This document shows positions 1 through 7,474 of a DNA stretch of 64,000 nt, piece by piece. The notes under the pieces were generated by a model, which was given only the letters and a program-made list of their open reading frames with translations, ran no database searches and was not told the DNA's origin. The stretch is from Alphaproteobacteria bacterium (lineage in GTDB: Bacteria; Myxococcota_A; UBA796; GCA-2862545): the NCBI GenBank assembly GCA_020632875.1, contig JACKET010000018.1, forward strand, positions 62,001-126,000, given 5' to 3'. The number at the start of each line of letters is the position of its first letter. Position 1 is the first letter of the stretch. A program made the translations under genes and the position numbers.

Positions 1-570
1 CTGATGACGAACACGCTCGTCCGTCAGGTAGTCCATATCGCGATTGTCGAGGTAGAGGACCGGACAGGCGTCGTAGTCGGCCAGCAGGCGCTTGTAGCGC
101 TCGCGCAGATCCGTCAGGTACGCCGCCTTGATGCGGTGCTCGCCGGGCGCGTTGCGCTTCGCGATCCGCTTCATGATCGTGTCGATCGGGGCGTCGAGGA
201 AGATCAGCAGATCGGGCTTCGGCGCCTTGTCGCCCAGCGCGGCGGCGAACCGATCGTACAGCTCGAGCTCCATCTCGGGGAGCGTCTTCTCGGCGAACAG
301 CCGGTCTTTCTCGAAGAGGTAGTCGCTGACGACGAAGCGCGTGAACAGCTCTTCCTGCCGGATCGCCGCCTGCTGCTTCCACCGGGTCACCAGGTAGTAC
401 ATCTGGACCGGGAAGCCGAAGCGCTCGGGATCCTCGTAGAACTGCTCGAGGAACGGGTTCGTCTCGGAGGGCTCGAGAACGAGCCTCGCACCCCAGGTCT
501 CGGCCAGGAGCTTGCAGAGCGAGGTCTTGCCGACGCCGATCAGTCCCTCGACGACGATGAACTGGCGCAT
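1..570 (-). CDS. Deoxynucleoside kinase, 3' end beyond window
   Basis: This gene reads leftward off the window, so only its first 190 residues are visible and no stop is seen. The protein opens MRQFIVVEGLIGVGKTSL, whose GLIGVGKTS is the P-loop of the deoxynucleoside kinase (dNK/dGK/dCK) family. That family phosphorylates deoxynucleosides with ATP in the salvage pathway. A DRF motif in mid-protein and an LDAPIDTIMKRIAKR stretch resemble the family's lid and arginine-rich regions. Family members are usually about 200 to 215 residues, so perhaps 10 to 25 are missing. The ATG is preceded by GGAGG about eight bases upstream. Substrate preference cannot be read from the sequence. Confidence 0.88.
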   Translation of the reverse strand, partial: MRQFIVVEGLIGVGKTSLCKLLAETWGARLVLEPSETNPFLEQFYEDPERFGFPVQMYYLVTRWKQQAAIRQEELFTRFVVSDYLFEKDRLFAEKTLPEMELELYDRFAAALGDKAPKPDLLIFLDAPIDTIMKRIAKRNAPGEHRIKAAYLTDLRERYKRLLADYDACPVLYLDNRDMDYLTDERVRHQ

Positions 571-694
571 CGCGCACCCCTCCGTGGGAACGACGATCAA
601 GCGATCCGCGGCACCGTGTCAAGGGCGCGCGGCCACTCAGCCTGTCCGCCGTGCCCCCGCCCGGCTAGGTTGCCACCGCCCGGAGGCCCTCGCC

Positions 695-1186
695 ATGCGG
701 TGGAAGCTCGTCGGAATCGCGGTCTCGACCGCCATCTTCGCCGCCTGCAAGAAGGGCGGTCCGACGCCGGTCGACACCGACACCGACACCGACCTCCCCG
801 CCGACACCGACACCGACACCGACCCCGGCCAAGACACCGCGTCGGAGCCCGGGCCGCCGTGGGACCTCACCGTCATCGGCCAGGGCTACCAGGGCGGGAA
901 CGGGTTCGAGGTCCGCGTCCGCATGGCCACCGAAGAGCTCGTCCTCGTCGGCGAACGCACCGACACCATCGAAGGCGGCGGCTGGATGGTGCGCTTCCGC
1001 GACACCGTCGACCCGGCGGAGCCCGGCTACTGGGTCGGCTGGTGGATCGACCTCAACGGCAACGGCGACTGCGGGGCCGGCGACGTCGCGGTCCTCGAGA
1101 CGGTGACCACCGGCGACGGCGACATCGTCCGCGTCCACACGTACTCGCCAGGGGCCGTCGACCCGGTCGCGTGCAACGGGTTCTGA
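695..1186 (+). CDS. Asp-tract lipoprotein, unknown function
   Basis: The product is 163 residues. The start is the ATG that follows GGAGG at 682-686; a longer upstream reading exists but has no ribosome site and would bury the signal peptide. Residues 1-17 form a lipoprotein signal ending in a lipobox (FAAC, Cys18). Two short runs of alternating Asp-Thr follow (about residues 27-47), then a compact domain of about 110 residues with several Trp and Gly and an acidic LNGNGDCGAG loop that could bind calcium. It should be anchored in the outer membrane or periplasm. I do not recognise the C-terminal domain. The Asp-Thr tether recurs in other lipoproteins of this window. Confidence 0.75.
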   Translation: MRWKLVGIAVSTAIFAACKKGGPTPVDTDTDTDLPADTDTDTDPGQDTASEPGPPWDLTVIGQGYQGGNGFEVRVRMATEELVLVGERTDTIEGGGWMVRFRDTVDPAEPGYWVGWWIDLNGNGDCGAGDVAVLETVTTGDGDIVRVHTYSPGAVDPVACNGF

Positions 1187-1202
1187 AAGGGCCTTCGGTG
1201 GC

Positions 1203-1245
1203 CGGTGTTCGGTGTTCGGTGTCCGGTGTTCGGTGTTCGGTTCGG
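1203..1245. repeat. Short heptanucleotide tandem array (CGGTGTT)
   Basis: About six imperfect copies of the 7-base unit CGGTGTT follow the lipoprotein stop. They are too short to be coding. This is the first of several heptamer arrays in the window, each with a different unit. Confidence 0.8.
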
Positions 1246-1302
1246 ACGTGGGTGCGGGGGTGAAAGCCGGTCCGATGGGGGTTTCGAGCATCTCAGGCAT
1301 CG

Positions 1303-1490
1303 GGGTCGGAACGCATCCTGCGCCGGAGCATCGGGGGTCGAACGCATCCTGGAGGGCGCTGGCGGCGAAGAGAGGCGATCGCGACTGACGATTGTCGGCG
1401 TTCGCTGGTCGGCGAAGTCAGCGGGGACCGTCGATCCCGGGCCTGAGGATGCGTAGAACCCCCGTTGCTCTCGCGCGGGATGCGTTGGTA
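1303..1490. repeat. GAACGCATCC / GGATGCGTT dispersed repeat cluster
   Basis: Several copies of a short word, GAACGCATCC in one orientation and GGATGCGTT in the other, occur here with CATCGGGGGT and ACCCCCGTTGCTC between them. The same words recur at about 26505-26740. The arrangement is inverted around AT-poor centres and could fold. No gene is supported in this stretch. Confidence 0.65.
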
Positions 1491-1558
1491 CGCCGTTGCC
1501 TCCGACTACGGGCCGGTCTCCCCACCTCGAGCTGGACCAGAGCGCCGGCTCGCACACG

Positions 1559-1842
1559 CGAGCAGCCCGAAACGTCCGCCTGCTCTGGTGAATCCCGACT
1601 CCAGTCCGCGGGAAGGCCCTCTCGGACGACCCGACCATCGAGGCGTCCCCCACGACGCCCGGCCTCTGCGCGTGGACCTCGCGTCCAGTGTCCGCTCACC
1701 CGAGCAGCCCGAAGCGTCCGCCTGCTCTGGTGAATCCCGACTCCAGTCCGCGGGAAGGCCCTCTCTGACGACCCGACCATCGAGGCGTCCCCCACGACGC
1801 CCGGCCCCTGCGCGTGGACCGCGCGTCCGGGGCCATCTCCCT
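1559..1842. repeat. 142-bp direct tandem duplication
   Basis: Two adjacent copies of a unit of about 142 bases lie at 1559-1700 and 1701-about 1842, with few differences. Each holds the word TGGTGAATCCCGACTCCAGT. Inverted, diverged versions of this part are found near 48031-48071 and 48219-48258, so it is a dispersed family as well as a local duplication. Open frames through it exist in several phases and on both strands, which is expected for GC-rich repeats. None has a ribosome site or a recognisable product. Confidence 0.75.
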
Positions 1843-1881
1843 GCCTCCGGGGACACAAGAAGTTCGGCCCGCGACGGCCTC

Positions 1882-1921
1882 GTTTCTGCGTCATCTGCGT
1901 CCTTCTGCGTCATCTGCGTGA
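1882..1921. repeat. 40-base dispersed element (GCGTCATCT words)
   Basis: This 40-base element contains two copies of TCTGCGTCATCTGCGT separated by CCT. The identical 40 bases recur at 48538-48577, and their exact reverse complement at 47946-47985. The flanking words (AGGCCCTGAGACGCT on the right) are also shared with the 48.5 kb copy. It is non-coding. Confidence 0.85.
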
Positions 1922-2070
1922 GGCCCTGAGACGCTCGGATCTCGACCACTTCCGCGATGTGACTGGGCTCGAACCGCGACCACGTCCGCCGGAGCCCCAC
2001 CCGCTACGCGGCGCTCGATCGCGATCCCCGGCCTTCTCCCTCCCCACCCCGGGATTCCGAATCCACGTTC

Positions 2071-2085
2071 TGAAAACGGTTTTCA
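2071..2085. promoter_or_regulatory. Fur box-like 7-1-7 palindrome, distal
   Basis: TGAAAACGGTTTTCA is a perfect 7-1-7 inverted repeat of the TGA...TCA type bound by Fur. It lies in a locally AT-rich patch about 57 bases upstream of the bfd start. Iron regulation is inferred from the site and from the genes it precedes. Confidence 0.65.
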
Positions 2086-2106
2086 TTTTCAGCTTCCAGC
2101 TCCCGC

Positions 2107-2121
2107 TGAAAGTGATTATCA
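2107..2121. promoter_or_regulatory. Fur box-like 7-1-7 palindrome, proximal
   Basis: TGAAAGTGATTATCA matches the Fur consensus half-site ATTATCA on one arm and a degenerate TGAAAGT on the other. It starts 36 bases after the distal box and ends 21 bases before the bfd start, a position where a bound repressor would block RNA polymerase. Confidence 0.7.
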
Positions 2122-2142
2122 TTTGGACATCGGGAGGTCGGA

Positions 2143-2346
2143 GTGATCGTCTGTGTGTGCCACGGTGTGAACGACCGCGCGCTGAACACCGTGATCGACT
2201 CCGGCGCACAGAGCCTCCGCGAAGTTGGCGACGCCTGCGGCGCGGGCACCGATTGCGGGCAGTGCTGCCGCGACATCGTGAAGAAGCTGCGCGACCGCGC
2301 GGCGTCCGTGTCCGACCGCCCCGAGCGCGCGCCGCTCTCCAAGTGA
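2143..2346 (+). CDS. bfd: Bacterioferritin-associated ferredoxin
   Basis: This 67-residue protein begins with GTG behind GGGAGG. It is of the size and layout of Bfd: CVCHGVND near the N-terminus and CGAGTDCGQCC further on supply the four cysteines of the [2Fe-2S] BFD/Fer2_BFD domain (Cys4, Cys6, then the CGQC pair). Bfd binds bacterioferritin and passes electrons to its core so that stored Fe(III) can be released. The bacterioferritin gene follows 73 bases downstream and the pair sits behind two Fur-box-like palindromes, so expression under iron limitation is likely. Confidence 0.93.
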   Translation: MIVCVCHGVNDRALNTVIDSGAQSLREVGDACGAGTDCGQCCRDIVKKLRDRAASVSDRPERAPLSK

Positions 2347-2419
2347 TCCCGGCGATCGCGGGTGGTCCCGCGGCGATCGGCGGTTAGACAACCCGCCCCG
2401 AACGGGGAGGAGGTTCGTC

Positions 2420-2896
2420 ATGGCAGTGAAGGCCGGTCCTGAGATCATCGCGGCGCTCAACGAGGTCCTCACCTGGGAGCTCACGGCGATCAACCAGTAC
2501 TTCCTGCACGCCAAGATGTGCGAGAACTGGGGCATCCTGAAGATCGCGGCCCACCAGCGGCACGAGTCGATCGACGAGATGAAGCACGCCGACACCCTGA
2601 TCGACCGCATCCTCTACCTCGACGGCATCCCGAACCTCCAGAAGCTCGGCAAGCTCCGCATCGGCGAGACCATCAAAGAGCAGTTCGAGTGCGACAAGGC
2701 CCTCGAAGAAGAGGCCATCCCGCGCCTCAACGCGGCCATCGCCCGCTGCGCCGAGGCCGGCGACAACGGCACCCGCGCGATGCTCGAGCAGATCCTCGTC
2801 GACGAAGAGCAGCACCTCGACTGGCTCGAGACGCAGCTCGCGCTCATCGAGCGCCTCGGCGAGCAGGCCTACATCGCCGAGCAGCTGCACGCGTAG
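2420..2896 (+). CDS. bfr: Bacterioferritin
   Basis: The product is 158 residues, the usual length for bacterioferritin, and starts after GGGGAGGAGG. It keeps the ferroxidase residues: Glu20 and Tyr27 in the first helix, Glu53 and His56 in DEMKHAD, Glu96, and Glu129 with His132 in DEEQHLDWLE. Met54 is in the haem-ligand position that distinguishes bacterioferritin from ferritin. Twenty-four subunits would form a hollow shell that oxidises Fe(II) and stores it. It lies directly after bfd, consistent with a storage-and-release operon under the upstream Fur-like sites. Confidence 0.95.
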   Translation: MAVKAGPEIIAALNEVLTWELTAINQYFLHAKMCENWGILKIAAHQRHESIDEMKHADTLIDRILYLDGIPNLQKLGKLRIGETIKEQFECDKALEEEAIPRLNAAIARCAEAGDNGTRAMLEQILVDEEQHLDWLETQLALIERLGEQAYIAEQLHA

Positions 2897-2909
2897 ACCG
2901 TCAGCGCAG

Positions 2910-3356
2910 TCAGCGGCCGGTGTCGCCCGTGGCTCCGGTGTCACTGCCGGAATCCGCGGAGTCGCCGGAATCCGGTCGCCACCACGCGCCGCTGTCGTTG
3001 TCGAAGGTGAACGTCCACTCTGCGCCAGCCGGGTCGTTCTTGCGCGTGTCGCGCAGATACACCGTGAGCCCCCAGCCGGAGTAGGTCTCGGGCACGTGCC
3101 ACACGCCGGACCGCGCGTCGGGATCGAAGTCCACCTCGCCCTGGACGCCGGGGAAGAACACCTGCACGCCATCGCCCTCGGGGTCCGACACCTCGACCGT
3201 CAGCTCGTAGGGCTGGCCGGGCGTGTAGGCCGGGAGCGTCGGTTGGCCCTGGTTGCGGCGGGTGGGCATGACGCGACCGTTGATCCGCACGAGGTTCGGC
3301 GGCTCGTTGATCAGGGGGAACTGCCCGAAGCAGCCGGTCAGCGCGAGCAGGATCAC
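2910..3356 (-). CDS. Small lipoprotein, third gene of TonB-receptor operon
   Basis: The 148-residue product starts at a GTG that overlaps the TGA of the gene upstream (GTGA) and is preceded by GGAGG inside that gene. A very short lipoprotein signal (MILLALTGC) gives Cys9 as the lipidated residue. The body is a beta-rich domain with PGQPYELTVEVSDPEGDGVQV, an Ig/cadherin-like pattern with an acidic turn, and the last 20 residues are a Ser/Asp/Thr/Gly tail. It is translationally coupled to a second lipoprotein and a TonB-dependent receptor, so it may act at the cell surface with that receptor. I do not recognise a family. Confidence 0.72.
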   Translation of the reverse strand: MILLALTGCFGQFPLINEPPNLVRINGRVMPTRRNQGQPTLPAYTPGQPYELTVEVSDPEGDGVQVFFPGVQGEVDFDPDARSGVWHVPETYSGWGLTVYLRDTRKNDPAGAEWTFTFDNDSGAWWRPDSGDSADSGSDTGATGDTGR

Positions 3357-4141
3357 GGCCGCACCTCCAGCTCGACCACGTCCCAGATGGGCGACCGGCG
3401 CCCGTAGAGCGTGCTCCCGACGACCGCGACGCGCAGCGTTCCCGTGAAATCGTCGGGGATGACGAGCCGGTTGCGGGTCTCGTTCCCCTGCGGGCTGTCG
3501 ACGTAGAGCCCCGTGCGTCCGGTCGACCGCAGGGTGCCCGCGTCGATCCACCACTGGAAGTAGTCATACCGGCTCGGGCCGATGCGCCACACCAGCTCGA
3601 CCTCGGCACCCGGCCGAGCCTCGCCCACCACCTCGAGCGCGTGGGGCGGCTCCGGCCGCTCGACCCCGGTGGAGCGGGCCTCCCGCGTCCACATGTGCAC
3701 GTAGACCCCGCCGTAGCCGATGTCCTCGGCAGTGTGGGCCCGGACGAGGACGGGGATCTGGATCTCGCACTCGTTGTACGGCTCGAAGCCCGTGTCCGCG
3801 GTGTCCTGGCCGCACGGGAGCGCGGAGAGGTCCGGCGTCTCCCAGACCAACGGCAGCGCATCGCCGAGCGGCGTGACGAGCTCCTCGTTGCTGAAGCACT
3901 CCATGCCCCAGATGTACGTGAGCGAGTCGTCGCGCAGGCCGCACGCGCTGACGTCGAGCCGCTCCACCGCGTGGGGCCCCATCACGAGCGCCTCGATCGT
4001 GCGAGGCTCCCCCGCGATGGCACCGATGGGCGTGGCCCGGACGGCCAGCACGCGCGTGCGGTCGAGGTGGTAGTCGAGCGCGCGGTTCCCGAGCAGGAAC
4101 GAGTCGTCCGGGAGGCAGGCCACCAGCAGCAGGAGCAGCAT
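3353..4141 (-). CDS. Lipoprotein coupled to TonB-dependent receptor
   Basis: This 262-residue protein begins with ATG sharing one base with the receptor's TGA (TGATG). MLLLLLVAC is a minimal lipoprotein signal with Cys9. The mature part is mostly predicted beta strand, contains a QDTADTGFE acidic patch near residue 135 and a Trp-rich stretch (YFQWWIDAG) near 200, and ends in a strand-rich domain. Lipoproteins encoded next to TonB receptors often capture substrate at the surface, and that is the inferred role here. No enzyme motif is visible. Confidence 0.72.
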   Translation of the reverse strand: MLLLLLVACLPDDSFLLGNRALDYHLDRTRVLAVRATPIGAIAGEPRTIEALVMGPHAVERLDVSACGLRDDSLTYIWGMECFSNEELVTPLGDALPLVWETPDLSALPCGQDTADTGFEPYNECEIQIPVLVRAHTAEDIGYGGVYVHMWTREARSTGVERPEPPHALEVVGEARPGAEVELVWRIGPSRYDYFQWWIDAGTLRSTGRTGLYVDSPQGNETRNRLVIPDDFTGTLRVAVVGSTLYGRRSPIWDVVELEVRP

Positions 4142-6420
4142 CAGTACTCCACCTGGAGCCCGAGGGCCGGGAGGATCGGGATGTAGTAGTCCGTACGGAG
4201 CTCCGAGAAGTCGTAGTCGTAGGACACCAGGAACGGGTTGTGGCTGTTGAGCGCGTTGTACACGTCGAGGTACACGGTCCAGCGCGCCCGCCGGCCCGTG
4301 AACGTCTTGTCGATCCGCACGTCGAGCTGCTTGAAGAACGGGTACCGCGCGCTGTTCCGCTCGAGCGGGAGCGGCTCGTAGTAGTCCCCCACGAAGACGC
4401 CCGCCTGCGGGGTGTACGGCTGGCCGCTCGTCAGGCGGAGCCGTCCGGACAGGCCGATGTCGAGGGGCAGATCGCGGGCCGCCACGAGGACGAACGAGAA
4501 CGGCGTGTCGTAGCGGCTCGGGAAGGTGCCGTCGTCGTCGATGCGCAGCGCCCGACCGACCGTGACGCCCGCCCAGCCGAACCAGCCGTTGTTGGGACGG
4601 AGCCGGATCTGGGTCTCGAGCCCGAACGCCCGCCCCCGGACGGCCTCGTAGCGCGGCCGCTGCTGGAGGTACGCGACATCGGAGTCGTAGTCCGAAGGCC
4701 GGACGACCTCCCAGACGACCTGCTTCACGTTCAGGTCCTTCATCTCGGAGAAGTACACGTTCGCGTTGACCTCGAGGCCCGACGGCCAGCGGCCCTCGAT
4801 GCCGGCGGAGCTCTGCCACGCCTGCATCACGCGCGTCGCGGTCACCCCGACGCTGTCGGCGTAGCGGTCGGTCGGCGGGGCCTGGGTGAACAGGCCCGAG
4901 AAGGCGGTGAGCGTCCACCGGTCGGAGAGGTCGTAGCGCACGGACGCGCGGGGCTCGGCGTACACCGCATCTTTCCCGGCGAGGCGGTGCCAGCTCGCAC
5001 GGAACCCCGGGGCCACCCACAGGTCGCCCATCCGGTGCTGGGTCTCGACCCACGGGCTGGCCCACAAGCGCAGGTCGGACACCGACTTCACGTCGCCCGG
5101 CGTGCTCGCGTCGATGTAGCTCTCGACGGTGCTCGGCTGGGCGCGGAGATCGAGCCCGTACCGCGTGACCCATCCCTCCGACAGCTGGAGCCGCTGCTCG
5201 TGCCGGACGCGGAACCAGCCCGTCTCGATCTGCCCGCCGTCCGGGCCGCTGAAGAACACGCCGAGGCCCGGGATGATGTTGCGCTGGCGGTCGTTCCCGA
5301 CGCTGACCCAGGTGCTGGCGTCGAACTCCGGGGTGTCGTGATCCCACCGGAAGGTCATCCGCACGAACCGGTTCTCGATGATGTCGTTGAAGTCGGTCGG
5401 TGCGTTCGGGTCCGGCTCGTACGGGTCGGGACGCCCGTCTCCGTCGTCGTCGTAGCGCTCCTCCACCGCGCGGAGGCCGTCGAGCGCGCCGATCGCGGAC
5501 ATCGACCACGTGTCGGGCCCGGCGCGCTTGATGATCCGGAGCTGCCAGTCGTTGTACGGGAACTTGATGCGGGCGGGCCGGTAGTCGCGCTCCCACGCGC
5601 CGCGGGACGCGAGGTAGACGAACTGCCCCGCCTGGATGAGGCCGGAGATCCACGCGACGCGCCCGGCGCCCCGGACCGTCCACCCGTTGCCGAGCTCGGC
5701 CGCCATGGACGCGCCGCCTTCGAGGAGGTCGGCGTGGACGTGCCCGTGCAGGCCCTTCTCGGCGGGACCGAAGCCCGTCCGCGCGTTCACGACGGCCTGG
5801 GTGACGTCGCCGAACCGGGACGGCATGCCGCCGGGGTAGAACTCGACGTCCTCGATCATGGACGGGCTCACGACGCTGCGCCCGGCGAGGAAGTGGAAGA
5901 GGAACGGCACCCGCACGTCGTCGACGAAGGTGCCGGTGTTCAGGCCCTCTGCGCCACGGACGACGATGTCGCCCTCGACGGACGAGGGCCGCGCGACGCC
6001 CGGGAGCGACTGGAGCGCGCGGATGGGGTCGCCGAAGGAGCCTGGCACGCGCCGCAGCTCCTCGATGGTCACGACCTGGCGCGACACCTCTTCGCGGTGC
6101 TCGCCGTAGACGATGACCTCTTCGTCCCACGCGAAGCGGCGGAGGCGGTACTCCACCTCGACCCGCTCACCGGCGCCGAACGTCTCTTCGACGGTGAGCG
6201 CCATGTGGTCGGCGCCCTCGAGCGTCACGGCGTACGTGCCGGGCGGGAGCGCCAGGGCGAAGCGCCCGTCCTCGTCGGTCGTCACGGGGTCGACGCCCTC
6301 GATGGTCACGGTCGCGCCGACGACGGGCCGCCCGGAGCCGTGCTCCAGCACGAGCCCGTCGAGCTCGACGGACGCTGCGGGCGCTTCGGCATGGACGGGC
6401 GGAATCCAGAGCATCACCAA
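4141..6420 (-). CDS. TonB-dependent outer-membrane receptor with N-terminal regulatory-like domain
   Basis: The product is up to 759 residues. Residues 15-95 form a carboxypeptidase-regulatory-like beta domain (VVGATVTIEGVDPVTTDEDGRFAL). A TonB-box-like EEVIVYGE follows near residue 100, then a plug domain (LQSLPGVARPSSVEGDIVVRG) and a 22-strand-type barrel ending in an aromatic-containing strand (LGLQVEY). It should import a bulky substrate, such as a siderophore, metal complex or glycan, using TonB energy. Starts TTG 6420, GTG 6417 and ATG 6414 are all in frame and none has a clear ribosome site. No N-terminus gives a convincing signal peptide: only about 11 residues precede a possible VHA cut. 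Two lipoprotein genes are coupled downstream. Confidence 0.88.
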   Translation of the reverse strand: MVMLWIPPVHAEAPAASVELDGLVLEHGSGRPVVGATVTIEGVDPVTTDEDGRFALALPPGTYAVTLEGADHMALTVEETFGAGERVEVEYRLRRFAWDEEVIVYGEHREEVSRQVVTIEELRRVPGSFGDPIRALQSLPGVARPSSVEGDIVVRGAEGLNTGTFVDDVRVPFLFHFLAGRSVVSPSMIEDVEFYPGGMPSRFGDVTQAVVNARTGFGPAEKGLHGHVHADLLEGGASMAAELGNGWTVRGAGRVAWISGLIQAGQFVYLASRGAWERDYRPARIKFPYNDWQLRIIKRAGPDTWSMSAIGALDGLRAVEERYDDDGDGRPDPYEPDPNAPTDFNDIIENRFVRMTFRWDHDTPEFDASTWVSVGNDRQRNIIPGLGVFFSGPDGGQIETGWFRVRHEQRLQLSEGWVTRYGLDLRAQPSTVESYIDASTPGDVKSVSDLRLWASPWVETQHRMGDLWVAPGFRASWHRLAGKDAVYAEPRASVRYDLSDRWTLTAFSGLFTQAPPTDRYADSVGVTATRVMQAWQSSAGIEGRWPSGLEVNANVYFSEMKDLNVKQVVWEVVRPSDYDSDVAYLQQRPRYEAVRGRAFGLETQIRLRPNNGWFGWAGVTVGRALRIDDDGTFPSRYDTPFSFVLVAARDLPLDIGLSGRLRLTSGQPYTPQAGVFVGDYYEPLPLERNSARYPFFKQLDVRIDKTFTGRRARWTVYLDVYNALNSHNPFLVSYDYDFSELRTDYYIPILPALGLQVEY

Positions 6421-6489
6421 GCATATGTCGCCAGCGGTCCGAACGGATCGCGGTGGCGTGGCGGGGTCGGTTTTCGGTGTTGGGTGTTC

Positions 6490-6644
6490 GGTGGTCGGTG
6501 GTCGGTGGTCGGTGGTCGGTGGTCGGTGGTCGGTGGTCGGTGGTCGGTGGTCGGTGGTCGGTGGTCGGTGGTCGGTGGTCGGTGGTCGGTGGTCGGTGGT
6601 CGGTGGTCGGTGGTCGGTGGTCGGTGGTCGGTGGTCGGTGGTCG
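6490..6644. repeat. Heptanucleotide array (GGTCGGT)n
   Basis: About 22 nearly perfect copies of GGTCGGT lie 70 bases upstream of the TonB-receptor start. The sequence is open in several frames only because the unit contains no stop. It is intergenic between divergent genes. Copy number is likely to vary and may be mis-assembled. Confidence 0.92.
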
Positions 6645-6786
6645 GGTGGGGGTATCAGGAGCCCCCGGCGGCCCGCCTATTGACACGTCAATCGTAGAAT
6701 AGACTCGCAGATATTGCCCGATGGAGATTCACTCACAGGATGTTCGGGTTCGCTCTGACACCGGTTTCGGTGAAGTAGCTCACACT

Positions 6787-6907
6787 CGACGCTCGACACT
6801 CGACACTCGACACTCGACACCTCGACACCTCGACACCTCGACACCTCGACACCCGACACCCGACACCCGACACCCGACACCCGACACCCGACACCCGACA
6901 CCCGACA
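6787..6907. repeat. Heptanucleotide/octanucleotide array (CGACACC-type)
   Basis: The array moves from CGACACT units (7 bases) through CGACACCT units (8 bases) to CGACACC/CCGACAC units (7 bases), about 16 copies in all. The stepwise change of unit suggests successive slippage events. No gene is seen between 6421 and 7075 apart from arrays and the palindrome at 6912. Confidence 0.9.
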
Positions 6908-6911
6908 CCAC

Positions 6912-6948
6912 GGTGGCCTCAGCGGGGTCAGACCCCACTGAGGCCACC
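6912..6948. repeat. Palindrome with GGGGTCAGACCCC core, copy 1
   Basis: An 18-base arm on each side of a central A pairs with a single mismatch; the core is GGGGTCAGACCCC and the outer arm is GGTGGCCTCAG. It lies between divergent genes, so it is not placed as a terminator. The same core with different outer arms recurs at 13289-13321 and, degenerate, at 53420-53440. Confidence 0.85.
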
Positions 6949-7075
6949 TCGGGAGGCCCGTCCTGCGGGCCTCCTCTGGCGATACTGCGCATACCTGCTC
7001 GGTGCCGCGTGACCCTTCGGACGATGACGCGCGCGATTCGGCGGACGATGACGGTCGGAGCGGGTAGGGTCGGGC

Positions 7076-7465
<390 letters not shown>

Positions 7466-7474
7466 CGCCCCCGT

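Noticed and set aside
1392..2000. Several overlapping readings in the 1.4-2.0 kb repeats
   Set aside because: They lie in the tandem and dispersed repeats, differ by phase and strand, and none has a ribosome site or domain.
6453..6683. Repeat protein with WSVVGGR units
   Set aside because: It is just the translation of the (GGTCGGT)n array. All frames without stops give such repeats on both strands.
4240..6702. An 820-codon plus-strand open frame over the TonB receptor
   Set aside because: It is an antisense shadow, and its 3' part is the heptamer array read as a repeat protein.
6912..6948. Rho-independent terminator
   Set aside because: It lies between divergent genes and has no T-run.
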